Shown: piece after piece, positions 17,256 to 25,137 of the stretch
Position numbering within the stretch: the stretch's first letter is position 1
Layout of the letters: each line of letters begins with the position of its first letter
Source: DASPJQ01 sp035299065
GTDB lineage: Bacteria > Bacteroidota > Bacteroidia > Flavobacteriales_D > UBA2798
DNA: 64,000 nucleotides
Direction of reading: 5' to 3'
Assembly: GCA_035299065.1 (NCBI GenBank)
Contig: DATGXI010000032.1
Location: 1 to 64,000, forward strand
Made by a program: the position numbers and the translations under genes
The notes under the pieces: model-generated
What the model was told of the DNA's origin: nothing
Database searches by the model: none
What the model saw: the letters and a program-made list of their open reading frames with translations, nothing else

Positions 17256-18557
17256 ATGAAAAAAATCACCTGCTTTATATTGATTTTAAGTTTGGCATGT
17301 ACATCATTTGCTCAAAAAATAAAACAAACGTTTGTATCAACCGATATTGATAATTTTTGGCTTGCGTACGATCAAATCATTTCTACCAAAGACACCGTTA
17401 AACAATATGATTTATTGAAAGACCTTTACCTTAGTAAGGCAACGGAAGGTTTAAAAGGCCTGATTGAAGTACGCAATTATACAGAAAAAGAATTTATTGC
17501 GTGGATAACAGGCTATCCGAAATTTTGGAATTCTATACGATCTAACACTTTAAAAACAAAACATGTTTATTCAAAAATAGATGTAAATATTCAAAAACTC
17601 AAAAAAGCTTATCCGGACTTAAAACCTGCAACAATTTATTTTGCCATAGGCGCTTTTAGAACCGGAGGAACCATTCAGGGAAACAAGGTTTTAATTGGCT
17701 GTGAATTGTCTTTGGCCGATAAAAACACCTATACAAATGAACTTCCGGATTGGCGGCAACCCTTTTATAAAAATCAAATCCCCTTTGATGAACTACCTTT
17801 ATTGTGTACGCACGAATACATTCATACGCAACAAAAAGAATTAGTTCACAATTTGCTTTCCATGTGCTTATATGAAGGCGTTGCTGAATTTATTTCGTGC
17901 AAAGTAACAAATACAAAGTCAAGTGTACCCGCCATTGAATTTGGAAAAGCGAATCAAAAAAGTGTGATCGATAAATTTGTAAGTGATTTGTTTATTGGTA
18001 GCAATAATTACAATTGGCTATGGGGCGATAACAGGAATGAATTAAAAGTCAGAGACCTGGGTTATTATGTTGGCTATGAAATTTGCGAACGCTATTACAA
18101 CCTCTCAAAAAACAAAACAAAAGCAATTAAAGAACTTATTGAGCTTGACTATACCAATGAAAAAGAAGTTGAACGTATAGTTGATTTAACGAAATTATTA
18201 CCAAAAACGCTGGAGGAACTAAACAATGATTATGAAGCACAAAGACCAAGAGTTGTAAAACTAACTCCATTTGAAAACGGTAACCAACGCGTAGCTCCAG
18301 GGCCCGTAAAAATTACAGTTCACTTTTCTGAACCTTTGGTAAAATACAAAACAGGCATTGATTTTGGTCCTCTTGGTCAAGACCACTTTCCAAAAATAAA
18401 GCCGGAAAGAATTTTTAGTGAGGATGGCCAGTCGTGGACATTTGAAGCAGACTTAAAACCCAACCAGCATTACCAGATTTTAATTTCCAACAATTTTTCA
18501 AAGGAGAACGGGGTTCAACTCAAACCTTATTTAATTGACTTTAAAACAACTGACTAA
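17256..18557 (+). CDS. Secreted HExxH zinc metallopeptidase-like protein with C-terminal Ig-like domain
   Basis: A 433-residue protein with a signal peptide ending SFA|QKI. The central domain holds THEYIHTQQ (His186, Glu187, His190) and, about 17 residues later, YEGVAEFIS with Glu207/Glu211, the spacing of a gluzincin active site. It looks related to DUF2268-type secreted peptidases. Residues from about 335 (RVVKLTPFENGNQRVAPGPVKITVHFSEPL) resemble a bacterial Ig-like domain that ends LIDFKTTD. No T9SS signal is visible, so it is probably periplasmic. The substrate is unknown. Confidence 0.75.
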   Translation: MKKITCFILILSLACTSFAQKIKQTFVSTDIDNFWLAYDQIISTKDTVKQYDLLKDLYLSKATEGLKGLIEVRNYTEKEFIAWITGYPKFWNSIRSNTLKTKHVYSKIDVNIQKLKKAYPDLKPATIYFAIGAFRTGGTIQGNKVLIGCELSLADKNTYTNELPDWRQPFYKNQIPFDELPLLCTHEYIHTQQKELVHNLLSMCLYEGVAEFISCKVTNTKSSVPAIEFGKANQKSVIDKFVSDLFIGSNNYNWLWGDNRNELKVRDLGYYVGYEICERYYNLSKNKTKAIKELIELDYTNEKEVERIVDLTKLLPKTLEELNNDYEAQRPRVVKLTPFENGNQRVAPGPVKITVHFSEPLVKYKTGIDFGPLGQDHFPKIKPERIFSEDGQSWTFEADLKPNQHYQILISNNFSKENGVQLKPYLIDFKTTD

Positions 18558-18659
18558 CACCATACGGTTAACCACTGTATTTGCAATAGGAATTTAAATT
18601 GCTGCAAATTCAGTAAGCCTGCAAAAATAAAATTACGACACAATTTTAAACCACAAATT

Positions 18660-19136
18660 ATGGCCACCAAAAATCAAATAGGACTTGACAAAGCAAAAAG
18701 CAAAAATCTTGCAGAAGGCTTAAACAACTTACTGGCAGACTACATGGTATTTTATCAAAACACACGTGGATTGCATTGGAATATAAAAGGCGAAAAATTT
18801 TTTGAACTACACCTGAAATTTGAAGAATTGTATACGAATCTCCTCATTAAAGTTGATGAAGTGGCTGAACGGATATTAACACTTGGCGCAACACCACTTC
18901 ATACCTTTGAGGATTACAAAAGCAGTGCGAAAATTAAAAGTTTAAAAAATGTTTCTGACGGTAAAAAAGGCGTACAAACAATTTTAGACGCTTTTCAAAT
19001 TATTATTGCGAGGCAACGCGCACTTTTAAATCTTTCGGCTGACGCGGGTGATGAAGGTACTAATGCATTAATGAGTGATTATATACGTGAACAGGAAAAA
19101 TTGACCTGGATGTACTCCGCTTTTTTGAACAAGTAG
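18660..19136 (+). CDS. dps: Dps family ferritin-like DNA-protection protein
   Basis: A 158-residue protein of normal Dps length. The interface ferroxidase ligands are present with canonical spacing: His39 in GLHWNIKG, His51, Asp66 and Glu70 in IKVDEVAERI. The C-terminal half continues with LGATPLHTFEDY and the helix IIARQRALLNLSADAGDEGTNALMSDY. Dps dodecamers oxidise and store iron using hydrogen peroxide and coat DNA under stress. The Lys-rich N-terminus (ATKNQIGLDKAKSKN) could contact DNA. It is probably monocistronic. Confidence 0.95.
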   Translation: MATKNQIGLDKAKSKNLAEGLNNLLADYMVFYQNTRGLHWNIKGEKFFELHLKFEELYTNLLIKVDEVAERILTLGATPLHTFEDYKSSAKIKSLKNVSDGKKGVQTILDAFQIIIARQRALLNLSADAGDEGTNALMSDYIREQEKLTWMYSAFLNK

Positions 19137-19353
19137 CCGTAAACTGGCACCCAAAAAACCAAAATGCTTTTAGAATCAAGGCCGTAATCATATAGGGCTC
19201 CTGTTTTCAAATAGTAAATGTGGGTGTAGATACATGATTTTAGGCAGGAACCGTCCCCTAATAGCGGATTAAGTTACTGTGGATTGTGACTTAGGTTTTT
19301 TAACACATCAATTTCTGTTTTTTCCTTACCTTGTCACATACCAATTCCTGTAT

Positions 19354-19842
19354 ATGAAAAGCCTGTTGCGCATATTCCTGTTTTTCGTTTTTATTCATAC
19401 TATGCCTGAACAGGCCAGCGCTCAGGACGAAAAATTAAACGCCAACATTGCCATTGCCGCTAATTACTCAGGTTTTTACAACAACACATTCAGCTTTGGT
19501 ATTGGGTTTCAACCCTGGGACGTAAGGGGTGATTATGTCTCATATCCCTTATTTGGATTTACCGCAACATATGATTATGTGATTAACCGCAGTTTATACG
19601 GTTTAAGTTTTAACGGGTATTATTTAAGCGGGCCTATTGCTTTTGGGTTGGGTGCCAACCGCTTTACCGAACTTGAAAATATAACTTATGGTATTAAACC
19701 CATGATAGGCATTTCCATTGCACGCATTCACATCATGTTTGGCTATAATTTTTTTCTGAACAAAAACCAAATTGACCGTTATTACCATCCCAGCTTTAAC
19801 ATTGGGTATTATTTACCCGTTTTTCAACGTAAAGACGAATGA
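19354..19842 (+). CDS. Small outer-membrane beta-barrel-like protein, first gene of the Lgt-like/Tes-like operon
   Basis: A 162-residue protein with a signal peptide (MKSLLRIFLFFVFIHTM...ASA|QDE) and a mature part of alternating aromatic strands (NTFSFGIGFQPWD, YPLFGFTATYDYVI, LYGLSFNGYYL, IGISIARIHIMFGYNFF, FNIGYYLPVFQ), consistent with an 8-stranded barrel. No family is recognised. I start at the ATG at 19354, where the signal peptide begins. Its stop overlaps the ATG of the Lgt-like gene by four bases (ATGA), which ties it to that operon. Confidence 0.65.
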   Translation: MKSLLRIFLFFVFIHTMPEQASAQDEKLNANIAIAANYSGFYNNTFSFGIGFQPWDVRGDYVSYPLFGFTATYDYVINRSLYGLSFNGYYLSGPIAFGLGANRFTELENITYGIKPMIGISIARIHIMFGYNFFLNKNQIDRYYHPSFNIGYYLPVFQRKDE

Positions 19843-20597
19843 GTTTTCCCATCAATATTAAATTGGGTTCGGTTGAAATTTCATCTCACCTTATTTTTGA
19901 ATTACTGGCTTACACACTCGGTTTCCGTTATTTTTTAAAATTGCGTAAAAACACTAACGACACAATAAGCAATGAGCACCGCATGCTTATTTTAATTTCC
20001 GCTGCTCTGGGAGCCCTGGTATTTTCACGCGTGCTGGGCTATTTTGAAACTCCGCAGTTTTTTAACGGTGAATTTTCATTCATGGCTATATACACCAGTA
20101 AAACCATTTTAGGCGGATTGCTTGGCGGATTACTGGCTGTTGAGATTTGCAAAAAAGTAATTGGGGTAACCGCTTCTTCAGGTGACTTAATGACTTACCC
20201 GCTTTTATTGGCCATGATCATTGGCCGCGTAGGCTGTTTTTTAGCTGGCCTTGAAGATGGCACGCATGGAACGGCCACAACATTACCATGGGGAATTGAT
20301 TTGGGCGATGGAATTTACCGCCACCCCACCAGCCTGTACGAAATTTTATTTTTGGCATCTACCTGGGTGTTCATTTTTACACTTGAAAAAAAATATGTGT
20401 TGGCCAATGGGGCCAAATTCAAATTATTCCTGTTCAGTTACTGTTTATTTCGTTTCCTTATTGAGTTCATTAAACCCGTTCAAACATTTGAATTTGGTTT
20501 AAACGCCATACAAATTGCCGCCTTGCTGGGCATACTTTACTATTACAAAATTGTGGTGAATCCACGTTCACTCCTAACCGAACGCAACCATGCCTGA
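19839..20597 (+). CDS. Lgt-like (prolipoprotein diacylglyceryl transferase family) membrane enzyme
   Basis: A 252-residue polytopic membrane protein with about seven hydrophobic segments. It carries the Lgt family motifs GRVGCFLAGLEDGTHG (residues 129-144) and RHPTSLYE (161-168). Unlike housekeeping Lgt, the HGGL motif is replaced by KTILGGLLGG and the Asn of GRxGN is Cys, so it belongs to a divergent Lgt-like branch. Classic Lgt transfers diacylglyceryl from phosphatidylglycerol to a lipobox Cys. Here the gene overlaps a Tes-like radical SAM gene by eight bases, suggesting a joint role in lipid or lipoprotein modification. That role is inference. Confidence 0.8.
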   Translation: MSFPINIKLGSVEISSHLIFELLAYTLGFRYFLKLRKNTNDTISNEHRMLILISAALGALVFSRVLGYFETPQFFNGEFSFMAIYTSKTILGGLLGGLLAVEICKKVIGVTASSGDLMTYPLLLAMIIGRVGCFLAGLEDGTHGTATTLPWGIDLGDGIYRHPTSLYEILFLASTWVFIFTLEKKYVLANGAKFKLFLFSYCLFRFLIEFIKPVQTFEFGLNAIQIAALLGILYYYKIVVNPRSLLTERNHA

Positions 20598-21984
20598 AAA
20601 AAATTACACCTACTACGATTTTACACTTAGCCTTTGCCCGCATTGCTTAAAGCGGGTTGATGCCAAAATTATTTTTGAAGATGAAAATGTATTTATGCTC
20701 AAACGTTGTCCTGAGCATGGTTATCAAAAAGTACTGATTGCAACCGACAAAGAATATTACAAGAATTGCAGGAATTACATGAAACCAAGTGAAATGCCAC
20801 TTAAATACAATTCTACCACGCATTATGGCTGCCCGTATGACTGCGGTTTGTGTCCCGATCACGAACAACACTCGTGCTTAACCGTGATTGAAATTACCGA
20901 CCGCTGCAACTTAACATGTCCTACCTGTTATGCCGAATCATCGCCACATTACGGAAGGCACCGCACCGTTGAAGAAGTGGAAAAAATGCTTGATATCATT
21001 GTTGAAAATGAAGGTAGGCCCGATGTGGTACAAATAAGCGGAGGTGAACCTACCCTGCACCCCGATTTTTTTAAAATCCTTGACATTGCCAAAACAAAAC
21101 CCATTAAACATTTAATGGTAAATACAAATGGGGTACGCATTGCAAAAGACGAGGAGTTTGTGGCAAAACTGGCTGGTTATATGCCCGACTTTGAAATTTA
21201 TTTACAATTTGATTCGTTTGAAGAAAACGCATTGGTAAAATTACGCGGCAAGGATTTAAGGGATGTTCGCCAAAAAGCCATTGACAACCTGAACAAATAC
21301 AATTTATCAACCACGCTTGTGGTAACCATTCAAAAAGGATTAAACAACCACGAACTTGGTGACATCCTGAATTATGCTTTAAAACAAAAATGTGTGCGCG
21401 GTGTTACCTTTCAACCTGTACACATTGCTGGCCGTTTGGAAGGATTTAACCCTGAAACCGATCGGTACACCCTTACCGAGTGCCGCAGCGATATTTTAAA
21501 CCAGTTTAAATTGTTTTCTGAAAACGATTTGATACCCGTTCCATGCAATCCTGATGCCCTGGTTATGGGTTATGCATTAAAAATTGATGAAACAGTGGTT
21601 CCTTTAACACGCATGATTGATCCATCGGAATTATTAAAATCAAGTGGTAATACCATTGTGTATGAACAGGACGAAAAACTAAAAGAACATTTATTTAAAG
21701 TATTTACAACCGGTAATACCGTTGACAGTGCCACAAAAGACCTGCATTCACTACTCTGTTGTTTGCCGGGTATTTCAGCGCCTGAGTTAAGTTACAACAA
21801 CGTGTTCAGGGTTATTATCATGAGCTTTATTGATGCCTGGAATTTTGATGTTCGCGCCATTAAAAAATCGTGTGTACACATTGTGAACAAGGATGGCAAA
21901 ATTATACCTTTTGAAACCATGAATTTGTTTTATAGGGATGATAAAGCAAAGAGGTTAAATGAATTGAAGGAAGTTTACAGTTAA
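20590..21984 (+). CDS. Radical SAM protein of the MJ0619/tetraether lipid synthase (Tes) type
   Basis: A 464-residue protein. The N-terminus has a rubredoxin-like metal site CPHC (Cys16, Cys19) plus RCPEHG (Cys40). Then comes an auxiliary cluster motif CPYDCGLCPDHEQHSC (Cys81, 85, 88, 96) and the radical SAM motif CNLTCPTC (Cys106, 110, 113), with SGGEPTLHPDF and NTNGVRI further on. A late LLCCLPG adds more Cys. This exact order is that of the archaeal MJ0619/Tes family, whose characterised members join lipid alkyl chains by C-C bond formation. Bacterial homologues exist but their products are mostly unknown. Position next to an Lgt-like gene supports a lipid substrate. Confidence 0.85.
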   Translation: MPEKNYTYYDFTLSLCPHCLKRVDAKIIFEDENVFMLKRCPEHGYQKVLIATDKEYYKNCRNYMKPSEMPLKYNSTTHYGCPYDCGLCPDHEQHSCLTVIEITDRCNLTCPTCYAESSPHYGRHRTVEEVEKMLDIIVENEGRPDVVQISGGEPTLHPDFFKILDIAKTKPIKHLMVNTNGVRIAKDEEFVAKLAGYMPDFEIYLQFDSFEENALVKLRGKDLRDVRQKAIDNLNKYNLSTTLVVTIQKGLNNHELGDILNYALKQKCVRGVTFQPVHIAGRLEGFNPETDRYTLTECRSDILNQFKLFSENDLIPVPCNPDALVMGYALKIDETVVPLTRMIDPSELLKSSGNTIVYEQDEKLKEHLFKVFTTGNTVDSATKDLHSLLCCLPGISAPELSYNNVFRVIIMSFIDAWNFDVRAIKKSCVHIVNKDGKIIPFETMNLFYRDDKAKRLNELKEVYS

Positions 21985-22030
21985 AATTGAGAATTTCGAA
22001 TTCAGAATTGCGAGTTTCGAATTTCGAATA
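21985..22030. repeat. Dispersed AATTTCGAA-type repeat, copy 1
   Basis: A run of TTCGAATT/AATTTCGAA words directly after the radical SAM stop codon. Related runs lie at 40230, 55100, 55231 and 63655. Confidence 0.7.
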
Positions 22031-22052
22031 GAGGATAGGTTGTAATTAACGA

Positions 22053-22334
22053 TTGGATTTGAAAAAAACAGGACGTATACATTTGGTGAACCTGCTGGTT
22101 TTATTGGCTTACATGTCAATACTGACAGCCATGCATGGTGGTGGCGTATTGTTAACCAGCATATGGCCCATTTTTTTGCATGTATGTGTAAACATGATAA
22201 CGGCTGCTGTTTACTATAGCAATAATAACCGAGAAACAGCCAATGCGTTTATGCTTTCAGCATTAATTGTAGCCCTGGTTGGATTTTCATCGTGTTGGGG
22301 ATTATCATCGGCTGCAGGAGGGCTGCGTTTTTAA
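22053..22334 (+). CDS. Small three-helix membrane protein 1 of the Tes-like operon
   Basis: About 93 residues, starting from TTG at 22053 (a second TTG at 22059 is possible; there is no ATG). Three hydrophobic segments (about 11-27, 32-55, 65-80) end in LIVALVGFSSCWGLSS, where a Cys follows two small residues at the end of the last helix, as in a lipobox. It is clearly related to the next two genes in segment layout (HLVNLLVLLAYMSIL and FMLSALIVAL). Function is unknown. The 68-base gap to the radical SAM gene is filled mostly by the AATTTCGAA repeat. Confidence 0.6.
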   Translation: MDLKKTGRIHLVNLLVLLAYMSILTAMHGGGVLLTSIWPIFLHVCVNMITAAVYYSNNNRETANAFMLSALIVALVGFSSCWGLSSAAGGLRF

Positions 22335-22338
22335 AACA

Positions 22339-22614
22339 ATGCTTAATGGCAAAATAATATTGGTAAACCTTGCGGTACTTATCGTATATATGGGAATATT
22401 GTCGCTTTCCTCAAAAGGGGCTGTTATGTTCACAGGAATTATATTCATGGGTATTCAGGCGGCAGTTAATTTCCTGTTATTTATGGCTTTTATAATAAGT
22501 GATGATAAATCCCTGGCTTTTTCGTATCTTTTATCATCAATTTTATTAATTTTAATCGGATACTCAGCATGCTGGGTCATAAACCCGGTTATTATACCAG
22601 GCGCACACAGGTAA
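22339..22614 (+). CDS. Small three-helix membrane protein 2 of the Tes-like operon
   Basis: A 91-residue protein starting at ATG 22339, four bases after the previous stop. Its segments ILVNLAVLIVYMGILSL, FMGIQAAVNFLLFMAF and YLLSSILLILIGYSACWVI parallel those of its neighbours, including the S-A-C-W at the end of the third helix. It ends with a short polar tail. No external family is recognised; I infer origin by tandem duplication. Confidence 0.65.
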   Translation: MLNGKIILVNLAVLIVYMGILSLSSKGAVMFTGIIFMGIQAAVNFLLFMAFIISDDKSLAFSYLLSSILLILIGYSACWVINPVIIPGAHR

Positions 22615-23288
22615 TGAAACACGTAAAATACATAACAGGAATTAATTTTGCGGCCTTGCTCGCTGGGTTGCTTATTGTTCGTTTTGCCCTAAATCCGGTT
22701 AACGCACTTCCATACCTGCTACCTGTATTGGGATTAACCGCTTTAAATATTTTACTGGCTGTTGTTTGCTTTTCAAACAGCAAAACAGTGGTGGCAAAAA
22801 GTTTTATGCTTTCAGCATTAATTGTACTGGTGATTGGCACCTCTTCCTGTGTAAGCATTGTTCCGCGTAAGAAAAAATCAAAGCCTTATAATCCCGTTAA
22901 GGCCATACCCGAGGCTGTTGATGCTACTGCTGCTACATACCCGGCAGCACTCAAGAACCGTAAAGGAACGGTGCAACATTCTTACCGTACAACTTCGGCA
23001 ACGGTAACCATTCAATTGTTTGAGTATGCCAATGTGGATGGTGACACGGTTTCACTTTACTTTAACAACGACTGGATTGTGCAGGGTTATGGCGTAGTGA
23101 AAGAACCACGTTATTTTGACCTTAACCTGCAGGCGGGTCAAAATGATTTAATGTTGTATGCCGAGAGCCTGGGAGCCACACCACCAAATACTGCTGCCAT
23201 AAAAATAATTGATGGGGATAAAGAGAAGCTATTTATTCTGAATTCTGATTATAACCATTGTGGGGCACTGCGGTTTTACAGGGATTAA
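22614..23288 (+). CDS. Membrane-anchored protein 3 of the Tes-like operon, with extracytoplasmic beta domain
   Basis: A 224-residue protein whose ATG overlaps the previous TAA (TAATG). Residues 1-75 repeat the three-helix layout of the two upstream proteins (FMLSALIVLVIGTSSC, then VSIVPRKKKSK). After a Pro/Ala-rich linker, residues about 115-224 form a beta domain: ATVTIQLFEYANVDGDTVSLYFNNDWI, AGQNDLMLYAESLGATPPNTAAI and an end LRFYRD. I recognise that module (dependence on a VDGDTVS strand and an AE-x-LG-x-PPNTA loop) from Bacteroidota lipoproteins of unknown role. The SSC at the helix end could be lipidated, which is notable beside an Lgt-like enzyme. Confidence 0.7.
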   Translation: MKHVKYITGINFAALLAGLLIVRFALNPVNALPYLLPVLGLTALNILLAVVCFSNSKTVVAKSFMLSALIVLVIGTSSCVSIVPRKKKSKPYNPVKAIPEAVDATAATYPAALKNRKGTVQHSYRTTSATVTIQLFEYANVDGDTVSLYFNNDWIVQGYGVVKEPRYFDLNLQAGQNDLMLYAESLGATPPNTAAIKIIDGDKEKLFILNSDYNHCGALRFYRD

Positions 23289-23350
23289 CTTATAGAAATT
23301 TTTCGCCATGGCGGTTTTTGAAGAAATAAAACGAATCAACGCATAAACAA

Positions 23351-23581
23351 ATGCAACTAAGCCGCACTCAAAAAATAGTCAGGTTGTTTTGTTCAGCCCA
23401 TCGGTTTGAAAAACTCATGGAATCATCCAAAAAATGGAAATTTGATTGCCATTGCGGCAAAACCTCCAGTATATGGGATATTGGTGGTATACGGGGCGCA
23501 GCCAAAGGAAAATCCTTAACAGGAATTAAATGTCCGCATTGCAAAAGATTTGCTATGCAGAAATTATATAAAGAGGAATAA
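23351..23581 (+). CDS. Small zinc-ribbon protein
   Basis: A 76-residue basic protein with two Cys pairs, FDCHCGKTSS (CxC) and IKCPHCKRF (CPHC), spaced by a Gly/Arg-rich loop; likely a single zinc ribbon. No signal peptide or membrane segment is present. Its function is unknown; a nucleic-acid or protein-binding role would fit the charge. It precedes the TPR gene by 10 bases. Confidence 0.6.
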   Translation: MQLSRTQKIVRLFCSAHRFEKLMESSKKWKFDCHCGKTSSIWDIGGIRGAAKGKSLTGIKCPHCKRFAMQKLYKEE

Positions 23582-23591
23582 CAAAAAAATC

Positions 23592-24545
23592 ATGAAAAAA
23601 TTCATATTGCTCATATGTCTTTTATCAACGTCTTTTTCAAAAGCCGGCAACCTTGATTCGCTGCTAACTATTGTTGATCAGGAAATAAAAAACAAACAGT
23701 ACAAAGAGGCCATTTACCATTGCGATGTTTTGCTTAAAGTAAAACAGCTGCCTGAAATTTATGTTTTAAAGGCACGCGCTCTTGTTGAAGGCCGAAAGCA
23801 ATTTACCACAAACGATTCGGTGTTTACGGCTTCCATTAATTGCCTGAACAAAGCCATACAACTTGATCCCATGTGGGCTGTTTCTTATGGTCAAAAAGGA
23901 TTTACCTTTATCATTTTTCAGCAATTTGACAGCGCTGTTGCAGCCTATACGGAATGTATTTTACGTGAAACCGATTCAGCCAATTTATTCAGAGCGCTTA
24001 ATGACAGGGGAGCCGCACGTATATTTACACACGATATTCATGGAGCCCTGGCAGATTATGAAGTGGCAAAAAAAATCAAACCCGATGATCTTGGAATTTA
24101 TTTAAACCTGAGCACGCTTTATAGCAATGAAAAGGACTATAAAAATGCCGAAAAAACGGTTATGGAAGGATTAAAAAAACACCCCGGTAATCCTGATTTA
24201 AAAAATAATTATGGGTGGATACTGTTAAACAATCAAAAATACAAAGAGGCCATTACTGTTTTTAATGAGGCTCTTCGCTTTCATCCTGGCGACAATTCGC
24301 TGTTGAGCAACAGGGGTTTTTGTTACACCAAATTGGGTGAATTTGAAAAGGCCTTTAAGGACCTGAATGAGTCGGTTCAGGCTGACCCACATAACTCCTA
24401 TGTATATAAAAACCTAGCTGTGTATTATTTTGCCAAAAAAGACACTGCAAAAGCATGCGAGAATTTGGACCTTGCAAAAAAATACGGGTTTGATGCTACA
24501 TATGGAAATGAAGTTGAAGAGCTAAGAACCAAAAACTGTAAATAA
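23592..24545 (+). CDS. Secreted tetratricopeptide repeat protein
   Basis: A 317-residue protein with a signal peptide (MKKFILLICLLSTSFSKA|GN). At least six TPR units follow, for example YKEAIYHCDVLLK, CLNKAIQLDPMWAVSYGQKGF, ALADYEVAKKIKPDDLGIYLNL, YKEAITVFNEALRFHPGDN and AFKDLNESVQADPHNS, ending with a partial unit. TPRs mediate protein-protein contacts; this one probably acts in the periplasm. I start at the ATG at 23592, which begins the signal peptide. Confidence 0.8.
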   Translation: MKKFILLICLLSTSFSKAGNLDSLLTIVDQEIKNKQYKEAIYHCDVLLKVKQLPEIYVLKARALVEGRKQFTTNDSVFTASINCLNKAIQLDPMWAVSYGQKGFTFIIFQQFDSAVAAYTECILRETDSANLFRALNDRGAARIFTHDIHGALADYEVAKKIKPDDLGIYLNLSTLYSNEKDYKNAEKTVMEGLKKHPGNPDLKNNYGWILLNNQKYKEAITVFNEALRFHPGDNSLLSNRGFCYTKLGEFEKAFKDLNESVQADPHNSYVYKNLAVYYFAKKDTAKACENLDLAKKYGFDATYGNEVEELRTKNCK

Positions 24546-24570
24546 AAGATAAAATAATTGTATTTTCCAT

Positions 24571-25137
24571 ATGCCACTTATAACAGAAAAAACCTACGAC
24601 AAACTAAATTTTAAGGAAATTGCACTTGAAAAGGGTGAATACGAAATCTGCACATTCAAAAACTGTGATTTCAGCAATGCCGACCTTAGCCTGTTTAAGT
24701 TTACTGAATCAACCTTTATCAATTGCAACCTTAGCCTGGCAAAACTCACCAACACATCGTTTCGCGATGTTACCTTTACCGATTGCAAATTAATGGGCTT
24801 GCATTTTGACTCTTGCAATGCCTTTAACCTTTCGTTTCGATTTGAAGGATGTATGCTTAATCACTCTTCGTTCTATAAACTTAAATTAAAGAACATTGTT
24901 TTAAAAAAATGTCAGTTGCATGAAGTTGATTTTACAGAAAGTGATTTGACAGCTGCCACGTTTGACAATTGCGATTTAACCAATGCCAAATTTGAACACA
25001 GCATTCTTGAAAAAGCCGATTTTCGATCGGCATTTAACTTCAGCATTGATCCCGAATCCAATAAAATGAAAAAAGCAAAATTTTCATCGCAAAATATACA
25101 GGCATTGCTTTATAAATACGATTTACACATTGAATGA
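24571..25137 (+). CDS. Pentapeptide repeat protein (McbG/Qnr-like shape)
   Basis: A 188-residue protein built of A(D/N)LxF-type pentapeptides (CDFSNADLSLFKF, CNLSLAKLTNTSF, CDLTNAKFEHSILEKADF), folding as a right-handed quadrilateral helix. It ends with FSIDPESNKMKKAKFSSQNIQALLYKYDLHIE, a tail typical of stand-alone bacterial pentapeptide proteins of the McbG group. Some relatives mimic DNA and protect gyrase from quinolones or microcin B17, but most are untested. The stop overlaps the start of a GyrI-like gene by four bases. Confidence 0.85.
   Translation: MPLITEKTYDKLNFKEIALEKGEYEICTFKNCDFSNADLSLFKFTESTFINCNLSLAKLTNTSFRDVTFTDCKLMGLHFDSCNAFNLSFRFEGCMLNHSSFYKLKLKNIVLKKCQLHEVDFTESDLTAATFDNCDLTNAKFEHSILEKADFRSAFNFSIDPESNKMKKAKFSSQNIQALLYKYDLHIE

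Noticed and set aside
19839..20597. Housekeeping lgt
   Set aside because: HGGL and the Asn of GRxGN are missing, and the context is a Tes-like operon, so a divergent Lgt-like call is more accurate.
24571..25137. Quinolone-resistance gene qnr
   Set aside because: Only the general pentapeptide fold and McbG-like tail are seen; the loops characteristic of Qnr cannot be assigned, so resistance is not claimed.
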